A stretch of 64,000 nt of DNA from Paenibacillus sp. FSL H8-0548 (GCF_038630985.1 NZ_CP152049.1:1693501-1757500); one strand, 5' to 3'; counted from the stretch's first letter, positions 41,053-49,397 are shown. A program made the numbers and translations. The notes: a model not told the origin generated them from the sequence alone.

Positions 41053-42100
41053 CGATCAGCAGACGACAGCGGCTCGGGTTCAAAAGCGGCAGATGTCTGT
41101 TATGTTGTTGCTGCTAGGAATTTGCATAATGTTCGTGCTGCATATCGGGCTTGGCAAAACGATGCTGACACCTGAGGAAGTTATGCGAGCGCTATTTGAC
41201 CGGGGCGGAGATGAAGGATTCCGGCACATCGTGTGGAATTTACGACTGCCGCGTGCGCTAATTGCGATTGTGGCCGGCATGATGCTCGGAACAGCGGGTG
41301 CTATTTTGCAGGTAATTATGCGCAATCCTTTAGTTGAGCCAGGGCTTATCGGTGCATCAGCGGGTGCTGTATGTTTTGCTGTCCTCTGGATGAGCTATGC
41401 ATCTGACGCTTTCACCAAAGCAGTGCCGCTTCCATTCGTCGCATTAATAGGCGGTCTTGGAGCGGTCATGCTGGTTTATGCCTTAAATGCACGTCAGCAG
41501 AGCAATGGTGCGCGTCTTGCTCTTATCGGTGTCATCATGACAGCAATATTGCAATCGGCTGTATCGCTGCTTCTGCTTCAAAATCAGCGGGGGTTATCTA
41601 CCATTTTCTTGTGGTCATTCGGCTCGCTTAACGGCAGAGGCTGGAGCAGCTGGTCGATGCTTTGGCCATGGGCTGCTCTTGGACTGCTGCTCGCTATGTT
41701 ATATTCGCGACAGGCGGAACTTTTGCAGCTCGGAGATATGACAGCTAGGGGACTCGGCCTGGCCGCAAACCGCTCGCGCTTTATTTTGCTTGTTGTCGCT
41801 TCGGCTTTAACAGCCGCATCTGTATCTGTTGTAGGCGCTATTGGCTTCATTGGACTCATTGGGCCTCATATTGCTGCGTTGCTTGTCGGCAGGAGACCCA
41901 TCTACTTGTTTCCAGTCAGCGCGCTCCTAGCCGCATTTCTCCTGCTCGCATCCGACTGGATTGCTCAGAGCATTACGCTTAGACTGTCTTTTCCAGGAAT
42001 GGAGAATCACTTGACTAGCTTGCCAGTCGGCGCGGTTACTACGCTGCTTGGAGCACCATTCTTTCTCTACCTGCTGCGTAAAGCTTTAGTGAAAAAGTAA
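41045..42100 (+). CDS. FecCD-type ABC importer permease, second
   Basis: A 351-residue permease with WNLRLPRALIAIVAGMMLGT, ILQVIMRNPLVEPGLIGASA and GAIGFIGLIGPHIAALLVG, the standard FecCD signature. It overlaps the preceding gene by 8 bp, showing coupling. The operon ends here, so the ATPase must come from elsewhere, perhaps a shared FhuC/YusV-type subunit. Confidence 0.9.
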   Translation: MLNDQQTTAARVQKRQMSVMLLLLGICIMFVLHIGLGKTMLTPEEVMRALFDRGGDEGFRHIVWNLRLPRALIAIVAGMMLGTAGAILQVIMRNPLVEPGLIGASAGAVCFAVLWMSYASDAFTKAVPLPFVALIGGLGAVMLVYALNARQQSNGARLALIGVIMTAILQSAVSLLLLQNQRGLSTIFLWSFGSLNGRGWSSWSMLWPWAALGLLLAMLYSRQAELLQLGDMTARGLGLAANRSRFILLVVASALTAASVSVVGAIGFIGLIGPHIAALLVGRRPIYLFPVSALLAAFLLLASDWIAQSITLRLSFPGMENHLTSLPVGAVTTLLGAPFFLYLLRKALVKK

Positions 42101-42137
42101 GAGAGCTGCCGAGGGCATGCAAGTGAGAGTTAATTGC

Positions 42138-42334
42138 TATATAACTTGAACTTAAAAAAATGAAGATTTAGCGAAGCGAGAAGATCGTTCTGGAGAAACG
42201 AAGTGTTCGCCTTTGCAGCCATATTCTTACCTTTAAATGTCTTAGTAAATCAAAGAATCTGGCTGCAACAGCGATCGTAAGAATGATCCTCTCGCGCAGC
42301 GACCAAAACGTAAATGTTTAGTTCAACTTATATA
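42138..42334 (+). repeat. MITE-like element, copy B (complete)
   Basis: About 197 bp. The left end tatataacttgaact and the right end agttcaacttatata are inverted repeats with one mismatch over 15 nt. The arms also pair internally (gcgagaagatcgttct with its counterpart near 42275; tttgcagccatattctt with aagaatctggctgcaa), so the whole element can fold into a long imperfect hairpin. No open reading frame. It lies between the importer operon and the MHYT gene. The flanks 42101-42137 and 42335-42535 hold no gene. Confidence 0.85.
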
Positions 42335-42535
42335 GGACAGAAAATTATTTTCGACTGTGAAGAATTTAGGAGCTACCGAAGGTCGTGGACCAGACGGGAA
42401 GCTTCTTTTTTTTATGGCTGGACCGTTGAAATCTGACAGCTGTCGACAGAAAATCAATATTTTATTATAGCAATCATGTATAATGAAAATGTACTTTGAC
42501 AACAGCAAAAAGACATAGAGATAGAGGGGGATTAA

Positions 42536-44971
42536 ATGGAGCATGTTCATGGTTCTTATGATAGTTTATTAGTTTTATTTTCCTATCTTATAGCAGTTAT
42601 GGCCTCCTATACGGCGCTTGATCTAGCAGGGAGGGTAAATAGTTCGAATGGGAGCATTAGGCTTGGATGGTTGTTATTTGGGGCAGCCTCTATGGGAATG
42701 GGAATATGGTCGATGCATTTTGTGGGCATGCTCGCATTAAAACTTCCTATAACGATTAAATATGATCTGATCATTGTATTGCTCTCGGTTTTTGCAGCAA
42801 TTGGGGCAGCGTTTGTAGCACTGTATGTCGTGGGCAGAGGCGAGCTGAAGAAGTCACAGCTGATCATCGGCGGTTTGCTGCTTGCGGCGGGCATTTCCAT
42901 TATGCATTATGTCGGGATGGCAGCGATGCTCATTCCTATAACCTATAATCCGGCTATATTCCTGCTGTCTATATTAATAGCAGTATGTGCTTCGATAGCT
43001 GCTTTATGGCTTTCCTTTTATTTCCGCAAAGGCGGCGAGCGCGGAGAGCTGTGGAAGAAACTTGGAAGCGGAGCCATTATGGGTGCGGCGATCGTAGGAA
43101 TGCACTATACAGGCATGATGGCGGCTAATTTTCATAACAGCAGCAGACCTGCTCTTTTTTACGGTGTTTTTTTGGAACAACAATGGCTTGCTTATGTGAT
43201 TGCAGGGGGCATATTCTTTACATTAAGCTTGTCCTTATTCGGAATATACATATCGAAACGGCTGGCTCGCAAAGATTCTGAAATAGAGCAAAGCGACAAG
43301 TGGTACAGATCTTTGTACGAAAATAGTCAGGACGGCATCGTATCGGTGGATTTGCAATATAAGGTCATCAGCCATAATTCGATTGCGCTGCAAATCACAG
43401 GCTACAGCAGCAAAGAAGTAATGAATCAACCGATTTCCACACTATATGGGATCATTCCAAGTGAGATGCATGAACAGGTTATACAGATGTTTCAACGGTC
43501 GTTTAATGGCGAAACTGTAAATCACGAAACCGCAATTATTCGTGCAGATGGAAAACGTTTTGATTTAAGCGTTATCAATGTTCCTGTTCTTGTTGAAGGG
43601 AAAGTAGTTGGAATCTATATCATCTTTAAAGATATTACTGCAGAGAAGCAAGCGACACGGAGAATTAATCATATGGCCTATCACGATGAGCTTACGGGCT
43701 TGCCTAATCGCCGCATGTTCAATCAAAGCATCGTACAGGCGATAGAAGAGAGCAGCAGCAGCAAATCATCCTTTGCCATCATGGTGCTTGATATCGACCG
43801 TTTCAAAATGATCAACGACTCGCTTGGCCATACTGTTGGCGATCAATTTCTACAAGAGGTAAGCAGCCGAATTAAGCAAACGATATCTGGGCATAACATC
43901 ATGCTTGCGCGTATTGGCGGGGATGAATTCACCCTGCTTTGCCGAGATTATGAATCAGAACAGGAGATTGAGGTGCTGGCCAGCAGCATTATAAGCTGTA
44001 TTCAAGCTCCTTATCGGCTTAAAGAAAGTGACTTCTTTGTATCAGCGAGTATCGGCATCGCTCTATTCCCAATCCATGGCGAGAACGAGATACAGCTTTT
44101 GAAAAATGCGGATACAGCGATGTACGAGGTGAAGAAAAAAGGGAAAAATGACTTTCAGTTTTTTACTGCTGAGCTCAATCAAAAGCTCCAGCAGAAGATT
44201 GAATTAGAAGGTGATTTGAGAAGGGCAATTGAGCGTGGAGAGCTGCTGCTGCATTATCAGCCGCAAATTCGGACAGAGGATCGAATGATGATCGGGATTG
44301 AAGCGCTGATACGGTGGGAGCACCCTGATAAAGGCATGTTGTCACCTGCGCTCTTCATACCGATTGCAGAAGAGACGGGGCTCATCTATGAGATTGGATC
44401 ATGGGTTCTGAGAGAAGCTTGCTTGCAAATGCGCAAATGGCATGACGAGGGTGGTCCGTTAATTCCCATTTCCGTCAACCTATCCTCGCAGCAATTCCAT
44501 CAGACTAACTTGGCGGAATATATTATGTCTATTCTGGAGGAGACAGGGCTCGAGCCAGCTTATTTGGAGCTGGAAATAACGGAAAGCATGATGATGGATG
44601 CAGAGGTGTCCAGCAGTATTTTGAATCAGCTGAATGACTACGGCATTCGAATCAGTCTGGATGATTTTGGGACAGGCTACAGCTCATTAAGCTATTTAAA
44701 GATGTTCCCTATTCATAAGGTCAAAATTGATCGTTCCTTCATTCGTGAGATTACGGAAAACAACAATGATCGAGCTATTGTTTCAACGATTATTGCAATG
44801 GCGAAGCATTTGAACATGGAGGTCATTGCCGAGGGAATCGAAACGAAGGAGCAGCTTGATATTTTGACAGACAATTCTTGCAGCAAAATCCAAGGCTATT
44901 ACTTCAGCAAGCCGCTGTCTGCCGTTGATGTAGAGAATTCGTTCTTCATACCGAGGCGTGTAGCCAAATAA
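42536..44971 (+). CDS. MHYT-PAS-GGDEF-EAL cyclic-di-GMP signalling protein (YkoW-like)
   Basis: An 811-residue membrane protein. The MHYT sensor has three repeats, MHFVGM, MHYVGM and MHYTGM (about residues 60, 123 and 188), in a seven-helix region thought to bind metal and sense gas or redox. A PAS domain follows (about 255-370). The GGDEF domain has intact GGDEF at 461-465. The EAL domain begins EAL at 589-591 with catalytic-type ELEITES and DDFGTGYSSL. Both catalytic motifs look intact, so it could make or degrade cyclic-di-GMP. ATG 42536 follows AGAGGGGGA. Confidence 0.93.
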   Translation: MEHVHGSYDSLLVLFSYLIAVMASYTALDLAGRVNSSNGSIRLGWLLFGAASMGMGIWSMHFVGMLALKLPITIKYDLIIVLLSVFAAIGAAFVALYVVGRGELKKSQLIIGGLLLAAGISIMHYVGMAAMLIPITYNPAIFLLSILIAVCASIAALWLSFYFRKGGERGELWKKLGSGAIMGAAIVGMHYTGMMAANFHNSSRPALFYGVFLEQQWLAYVIAGGIFFTLSLSLFGIYISKRLARKDSEIEQSDKWYRSLYENSQDGIVSVDLQYKVISHNSIALQITGYSSKEVMNQPISTLYGIIPSEMHEQVIQMFQRSFNGETVNHETAIIRADGKRFDLSVINVPVLVEGKVVGIYIIFKDITAEKQATRRINHMAYHDELTGLPNRRMFNQSIVQAIEESSSSKSSFAIMVLDIDRFKMINDSLGHTVGDQFLQEVSSRIKQTISGHNIMLARIGGDEFTLLCRDYESEQEIEVLASSIISCIQAPYRLKESDFFVSASIGIALFPIHGENEIQLLKNADTAMYEVKKKGKNDFQFFTAELNQKLQQKIELEGDLRRAIERGELLLHYQPQIRTEDRMMIGIEALIRWEHPDKGMLSPALFIPIAEETGLIYEIGSWVLREACLQMRKWHDEGGPLIPISVNLSSQQFHQTNLAEYIMSILEETGLEPAYLELEITESMMMDAEVSSSILNQLNDYGIRISLDDFGTGYSSLSYLKMFPIHKVKIDRSFIREITENNNDRAIVSTIIAMAKHLNMEVIAEGIETKEQLDILTDNSCSKIQGYYFSKPLSAVDVENSFFIPRRVAK

Positions 44972-45138
44972 CGAACTAAGCACGAGCGGCAAATACATGC
45001 TTTGCCACGCTGATCAGCTGGCAGCTGTTTCAGCAGCTCTTCTGGAAACTTTTCATGAAAGCACCAGCAATCCGCCTGTCCTTCGCTAACGGCTTTGATT
45101 CCACATTCATTCGGTTGATTGCAAAGGGGACAATTCAT
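44899..45138 (-). CDS. Cysteine-rich CWC family protein
   Basis: A 79-residue protein. Its cysteine pattern CPLC, NECG, DCWCF and CICRSCLVRYL matches the cysteine-rich CWC family, presumed zinc-binding. The start ATG 45138 has AAGGAGC on the minus strand. The last 24 codons overlap, in antisense, the 3' end of the MHYT protein gene (73 bp). No function is established for the family. Confidence 0.8.
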   Translation of the reverse strand: MNCPLCNQPNECGIKAVSEGQADCWCFHEKFPEELLKQLPADQRGKACICRSCLVRYLATRLGMKNEFSTSTADSGLLK

Positions 45139-45163
45139 AGTCTCTAAGCTCCTTATGGTATAG

Positions 45164-45197
45164 AAACAGCCCTTTCGCTTCAGGCGAAGGGCTGTTT
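45164..45197 (-). terminator. Terminator of the HAD phosphatase gene
   Basis: On the minus strand aaacagcccttcgcc and gcgaaagggctgttt pair around a short loop, followed by ctatacc. Downstream T content is low. Confidence 0.65.
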
Positions 45198-45220
45198 GCA
45201 TAGTTACCCTCGATTTCAAG

Positions 45221-46027
45221 CTAAACTGTTGATGCATGAAGCACAAACTTCTCGATCACATGCTTAACGCCTTCTTCATTGTTTGACAACGTTACATAAT
45301 CAGCAATATCCTTAAGTGATTGAACAGCGTTGCCCATCGCTACGCCGAGCCCGGCAGCAACAATCATTTCATTGTCATTCCACGCATCGCCAAGCGCAAT
45401 CGTTTGATCCATCGTACAGCCGAGATGCTCCGCCATAAACCGGAGGGCATGTCCCTTTGTTCCTTCTTTATGCATAAATTCCAAGTAGTGTGCCTTTGAT
45501 TTTGTAATATGGACACGATCGCCAATAAGCGGCTTTAGCTCCTCCGCAATCCTATCCAGACGAGCGGGATCATCGATGATAAGCATTTTGTTCATTGGAA
45601 AATCGAGCAGTTTATCGAAATCAGGCTCTATTTTGTAAGGGATGTTGACGAGCTCGGAATACTTCCTAATTTTATCGTTATCCTCAGTTGCATAAAGCTC
45701 ATCGTCCACATACAGCTGCAAATGGAGACCATTCGCTTCAACATAGGCATAAAGCTCCTTAGCCGCGTCGATAGGCACATTTCTTTCGTACAGCACCTGA
45801 CCGTCGAGCAGAGTTTTGACGAGGGCTCCCTGATAAGTAATAATAGGAACATTGAGTTCGATTTGATTAGCGATCTTTTGGGCCGAAGCATACATGCGTC
45901 CTGTTGCCAGTGTGACGGTTACGCCTTGCGCAATAGCAGCCCGAAGCGCGTGCTTCGTGCCTTCCGTTACCGTCAGGTCATCCGTTAATAAAGTATCATC
46001 AACATCAATAGCGATTAATTTATACAT
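45221..46027 (-). CDS. Cof-type HAD-IIB family phosphatase
   Basis: A 268-residue haloacid dehalogenase-like phosphatase. Motif I is AIDVDDTLL (Asp nucleophile), motif II TLATGRMYAS, a C2 cap follows, and motif III/IV is GDAWNDNEMI. Typical substrates are sugar phosphates or flavin phosphates; specificity unknown. Start ATG 46027. The longer open frame up to 46219 merely translates a tandem DNA repeat into KQNLLRKHTLSFV copies and is rejected. Confidence 0.9.
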   Translation of the reverse strand: MYKLIAIDVDDTLLTDDLTVTEGTKHALRAAIAQGVTVTLATGRMYASAQKIANQIELNVPIITYQGALVKTLLDGQVLYERNVPIDAAKELYAYVEANGLHLQLYVDDELYATEDNDKIRKYSELVNIPYKIEPDFDKLLDFPMNKMLIIDDPARLDRIAEELKPLIGDRVHITKSKAHYLEFMHKEGTKGHALRFMAEHLGCTMDQTIALGDAWNDNEMIVAAGLGVAMGNAVQSLKDIADYVTLSNNEEGVKHVIEKFVLHASTV

Positions 46028-46116
46028 GCTAGCGGTGAAGCTCCTCTCCAGCTCTTTATATTTAATATTAGGTTGATTGTAGCTAAAATGTACCGCACAT
46101 ACAAGAGTATGTGCCA

Positions 46117-46225
46117 GCTTTCGAAGTAAGTTTTGCTTTACAAAACTAAGCGTATGCTTTCGAAGTAAGTTTTGCTTCACAAAACTAAGCGTATGCTTTC
46201 GAAGTAAGTTTTGCTTCACAAAACT
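46117..46225. repeat. 39-bp tandem repeat, 2.8 copies
   Basis: Copies start at 46117, 46156 and 46195, each gctttcgaagtaagttttgc followed by tt(c/t)acaaaactaagcg. Each unit holds an inverted pair agttttg and caaaact around a short loop. The array lies between divergent genes and ends 17 bp before the Ctp protease start, over its promoter region. Confidence 0.9.
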
Positions 46226-46242
46226 TTGTAGGAGATGAACAG

Positions 46243-47667
46243 ATGAATCAATTTACATCAGCGGCTGCGAAACAGCGAATTATAATGCTCAGCGTATTCG
46301 GAGCGATTTTGTTTATGGCATTGGGCTTTACTTTAGGCATTGTGTGGATGGGCAATCGCTATCCGATGCTGTCCGAGCCGGTGTTTAAGCAATTTACAGC
46401 ATCCTACAACAAAATTTTGGATGATTATTTAAACGGTGCTGAGCCTAGTAAACTTATTAACGGTGCGGCAGAAGGCATGGTTGCCTCGCTTGAAGACCCT
46501 TACTCTCGTTATTTGTCAGGTAAAAAGGGCGATGCGTATACGCAATCCTATGAAGGCCAAATATACGGAATCGGTGCTGAAATACGAGAGGAGGAAGGAC
46601 AGTTTGTCATTTCCGGGCTTACGAAGGGCGCACCTGCCGAACGCAGCGGCTTACAGGCGGGTGATATCATTATCTCGGTAGATAAACAGGAGCTGCGCGG
46701 AAAAACGTTTGATGAGCTACTGGGCGTCATTAGAGGCGAAGAAGGAACAGAGGTTTCGCTCCAAATTCAAAGGCCGAGTCAGACAGAGCTAATATCGCTT
46801 ACACTGAAGCGGGAAGCCATTCCGGTACATACGGTAACCTCTGAGCTGCTTGCAGGCGGCATAGGCCATGTGACGATCAGTCGTTTTGCTGAAAAAACAG
46901 CGGAAGAATTTAAAGCTGCGCTAGACGAGCTTCAAAAGTCAGAGCCGCTCAAAGGTTTGCTGCTCGATATGCGTTCTAATCCCGGCGGCTTGCTGCAGCC
47001 CACGATTAGCATTGCAAATACGCTCATTCCGAAGAATAAAATTATTTTGAACGTTGTGTATAAAAACGAACGTCAGACGGTTACTTATAAGTCGAAGCAG
47101 CAGAAGGAGTGGACGATCCCTATTGTTGTCCTTGTGAATGGGCAATCGGCTAGCGCGAGCGAAGTGCTGACTGCTGCTTTGAAGGAATCGGCAGGGGCAG
47201 TCGTTGTCGGAGAGAAGACGTACGGCAAAGGTGTCGTTCAGGCATTTAATCAATTTAAGGATGGTTCCGTTCTAAGTTTAACGGAAGCGCAGTGGAAGAC
47301 GCCAGGCGGCACTTGGATTAACAAAACAGGTGTATCGCCAGACTTTGCTGTAGCTCTTCCCGCTTACACACAGCTAAGCCCACTTGCTATTGGTACGGAC
47401 ATGAAGCTTGGGAGCTATGGGGAGGACGTGAAGACGCTGCAGCTGATGCTGAAGGAGCTCGGCTACGCGCCGACCGGTGAAGAAGGAATGTTCGATGAGG
47501 AGACGTCCGTGGCGATAAGCAAGTTTCAAGAGGAGGAGAAGCTGGAGGCTACGGGCAGTTTTAATGACAAGACAGGCTACCGGCTTCTGGAGAAGCTTCG
47601 CGAGAAGCTTGCGCGTGAGGACAGTCAATTGATTAAAGGGATCGAGATTCTGGAAAATCGTAGTTGA
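46243..47667 (+). CDS. Carboxy-terminal processing protease (S41) with peptidoglycan-binding domain
   Basis: A 474-residue exported protease. An N-terminal membrane anchor (residues 15-33) is followed by a PDZ domain (about 100-185; GYGIGAEI-like YGIGAEIREEEG, PAERSGLQAGDIIISVD) and the S41 catalytic core. The core has nucleophile Ser in NGQSASASE and general-base Lys in KTYGKGVVQ. A C-terminal PG_binding_1 domain (LGSYGEDVKTLQLML) is the layout of CtpA/CtpB from Firmicutes. ATG 46243 follows TAGGAGAT. Related proteins act in envelope or sporulation signalling. Confidence 0.92.
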   Translation: MNQFTSAAAKQRIIMLSVFGAILFMALGFTLGIVWMGNRYPMLSEPVFKQFTASYNKILDDYLNGAEPSKLINGAAEGMVASLEDPYSRYLSGKKGDAYTQSYEGQIYGIGAEIREEEGQFVISGLTKGAPAERSGLQAGDIIISVDKQELRGKTFDELLGVIRGEEGTEVSLQIQRPSQTELISLTLKREAIPVHTVTSELLAGGIGHVTISRFAEKTAEEFKAALDELQKSEPLKGLLLDMRSNPGGLLQPTISIANTLIPKNKIILNVVYKNERQTVTYKSKQQKEWTIPIVVLVNGQSASASEVLTAALKESAGAVVVGEKTYGKGVVQAFNQFKDGSVLSLTEAQWKTPGGTWINKTGVSPDFAVALPAYTQLSPLAIGTDMKLGSYGEDVKTLQLMLKELGYAPTGEEGMFDEETSVAISKFQEEEKLEATGSFNDKTGYRLLEKLREKLAREDSQLIKGIEILENRS

Positions 47668-47693
47668 CAATGGAGATGATAATCATTATCATC
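47664..47693 (+). promoter_or_regulatory. Promoter with perfect Fur box
   Basis: ttgaca (47664-47669) and tatcat (47687-47692) spaced 17 bp. Between them gatgataatcattatcatc (47675-47693) is a perfect 19-bp dyad containing TGATAATNATTATCA, the Bacillus 7-1-7 Fur consensus. It overlaps the -10, so iron-dependent repression is expected. Confidence 0.85.
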
Positions 47694-47735
47694 AAGAGGT
47701 AAGTTAATCCTTCGTTGCGCTGCGGGGTGAATCGA

Positions 47736-47957
47736 TTGAAGAAGATCAAGTATTGCAAACGGAATTTAAAGAACGGCTTGGAACCGATTTATAAAGCAAT
47801 GAAAAATCGTTATCCGGATATTAAGCAGAAGAAAAGTGATTGCCTTGGCGACTGCAGGACCTGTAGGCTAGAGTGCTTCGTCGTCATTAAGTCGAAGACG
47901 GTTAGCGCACCGTCGGCAGAAAAGCTCTACAAACGATTAAAAAAGTTGATTGGATAA
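47736..47957 (+). CDS. DUF1450 small cysteine protein (YuzB-like)
   Basis: A 73-residue protein. Its cysteine cluster (CLGDCRTCRLECFVV) is preceded by a Cys near the N-terminus, the pattern of DUF1450. The start TTG 47736 has GGGGTGA 6-7 bases upstream; earlier in-frame starts lie before it. It might bind a metal or an iron-sulfur cluster (inference from cysteines). The perfect Fur box upstream places it in the iron-limitation response. Confidence 0.82.
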   Translation: MKKIKYCKRNLKNGLEPIYKAMKNRYPDIKQKKSDCLGDCRTCRLECFVVIKSKTVSAPSAEKLYKRLKKLIG

Positions 47958-47980
47958 ACGATAAAATCGGATAAATTTAC

Positions 47981-48010
47981 AAGAACGGCATTTGCCGTTC
48001 TTTATTTTTA
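47981..48010 (+). terminator. Terminator after the DUF1450 gene
   Basis: aagaacggca and tgccgttctt pair around tt, followed by tattttta. Confidence 0.8.
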
Positions 48011-48046
48011 TGTTAGAATAAGTACAATCTAGGAAAGCTGAGGTGC

Positions 48047-48556
48047 ATGAGCATGAATGATGGACTAACAGAAGCGTTAAATGAACAAATGAATTTTGAA
48101 TTTTATTCAGCGCATGTATATCTGGCTATGGCTGCGTATTGTTCTGGTGAGAGTCTTGATGGTTTCGCGAATTTTTTCATCGTACAAGCTGAAGAAGAAC
48201 GGTTTCATGCTATGAAAATATACAAGTTTCTGAACGACCGCGGACGCCGTGCTAAGCTTGCCGCACTTGGAGAGCCGAATAACAACTATGTGTCGATTTT
48301 GGATGCATTTGAGCACGGCTATGCACATGAACAAGAAAATACAAGACGCTTCTATAACTTGTCTGATCTGGCGATTAGTGATCGTGAGCATGCTACGATT
48401 AACTTCCTCAAATGGTTTATTGATGAGCAGGTTGAAGAGGAAGCGCTGTTCGATAACATTATTCACAAACTTAAGCGTATCGACAAAGACAGCAATGCTT
48501 TCTATATGCTGGATGCGGAGTTTGCAGCACGCTCCTTTACAGCTCCGGCACTGTAG
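48047..48556 (+). CDS. ftnA: Ferritin
   Basis: A 169-residue four-helix ferritin. It has LNEQMNFEFYSAHVYLAMAA, FIVQAEEERFHAMKIYKFL and EQVEEEALFDNIIHKLKRI. These supply the di-iron ferroxidase ligands (Glu, Glu/His, Glu) of the bacterial non-haem type. It stores iron as a mineral in a 24-mer cage. Two starts are possible, ATG 48047 with AGGAAAG upstream, or 48053 with GAGGTG. It is next to the Fur-regulated DUF1450 gene but has its own transcription signals. Confidence 0.92.
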   Translation: MSMNDGLTEALNEQMNFEFYSAHVYLAMAAYCSGESLDGFANFFIVQAEEERFHAMKIYKFLNDRGRRAKLAALGEPNNNYVSILDAFEHGYAHEQENTRRFYNLSDLAISDREHATINFLKWFIDEQVEEEALFDNIIHKLKRIDKDSNAFYMLDAEFAARSFTAPAL

Positions 48557-48579
48557 TTTTTTATGCAATAAATGAAATA

Positions 48580-48629
48580 GAGGCTGCAGGTGAAGTAGAG
48601 ATTTCTACTTCATCTGCAGCCTCTTGTTT
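48580..48629 (+). terminator. Terminator of the ferritin gene
   Basis: gaggctgcaggtgaagtag and ctacttcatctgcagcctc form a 19-bp stem (one G-T pair), then ttgttta. Confidence 0.85.
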
Positions 48630-48764
48630 ATTGTCTTAACGAGCTTGAATTATAAACCTATGGCAAGGAAAAATAACGACCTGCATGTCGAATAAGATAG
48701 AAAATAATTCGAACAGGCGGGGATGAAGTTGGAAAACCAGTCAAGGACATCGCCGATTTCTTTG

Positions 48765-48804
48765 GTTCAACTTATATACTTAGGTTACTTAGGTTACTTA
48801 GGTT
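48765..48804. repeat. Orphan element end plus 9-bp tandem repeats
   Basis: gttcaacttatata at 48765-48778 is identical to the right terminal repeat of the MITE-like elements but without an element body. It leads straight into acttaggtt repeated three times (48778-48804). The surrounding region 48630-49045 contains degenerate echoes (gctacgctgc, tttgtacaa/tttgtgcaa) and no gene. Confidence 0.65.
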
Positions 48805-49045
48805 AGTTAGTGTAGGGAATAGCGCGATAGGACGAGGCTACGCTGCAGTTTGTACAACGTAATCGACATTAATTGCCTGACTCGATACGTACACTGTAGT
48901 TTGTGCAATAGAATGCCGATTCTAGGGCGATATTCGTTGGTTTGGAGCTAAATCTCCTGCAATAGTACAATGTAGCCATCAGAAACAGCTCTCATGTAAG
49001 GTTTCTATTGTACTAAGTGCAGGCTACGCTGCTTCTCCTTAAACG

Positions 49046-49240
49046 ATATAACTTGACTTGAAAATGAAGATTTAGCGAAGCGAGAAGATCGTTCTGGAGA
49101 AACGAAGTGTTCGCCTTTGCAGCCATATTCTTACCTTTAAGTGTCTTAGGAAATCAAAGAATCTGGCTGCAACAGCGATAGTAAGAATGATCTACTCGCG
49201 CAGCGACCAAAACGTAAATGTTTAGTTCAACTTATATATA
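49046..49240 (+). repeat. MITE-like element, copy C
   Basis: About 193 bp, over 90 percent identical by eye to copy B. Left end atataacttgactt, right end agttcaacttatata. It shares its right end with the start of copy D. Confidence 0.85.
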
Positions 49241-49397
49241 AGATTTAGCGAAGCGAGAAGATCGTTCTGGAGAAACGAAGTGTTCGCCTTTGCAGCCATA
49301 TTCTTACCTTTACATGTCTTAGGAAATCAAAGAATCTGGCTGCAACAGCGATCGTAAGAATGATCTACTCGCGCAGCGACCAAATTCAACTTATATA
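49234..49397 (+). repeat. MITE-like element, copy D
   Basis: Begins at the tatata end of copy C with the left terminal repeat shortened (tatataagatttagcg). It ends with ttcaacttatata at 49385-49397, lacking the aaacgtaaatgtttag segment before the right end. It lies just beyond the 3' end of the HD-GYP gene. Confidence 0.82.

Noticed and set aside
46028..46219. 64-residue N-terminal extension of the HAD phosphatase with repeated KQNLLRKHTLSFV
   Set aside because: It is the translation of a 39-bp intergenic tandem repeat; the conserved HAD N-terminus begins at ATG 46027.
47722..47745. CRISPR-repeat-like sequence ggggtgaatcgattgaa
   Set aside because: It is the ribosome site and TTG start of the DUF1450 gene; similarity to the repeat is limited to ATTGAA and does not extend to the stem.
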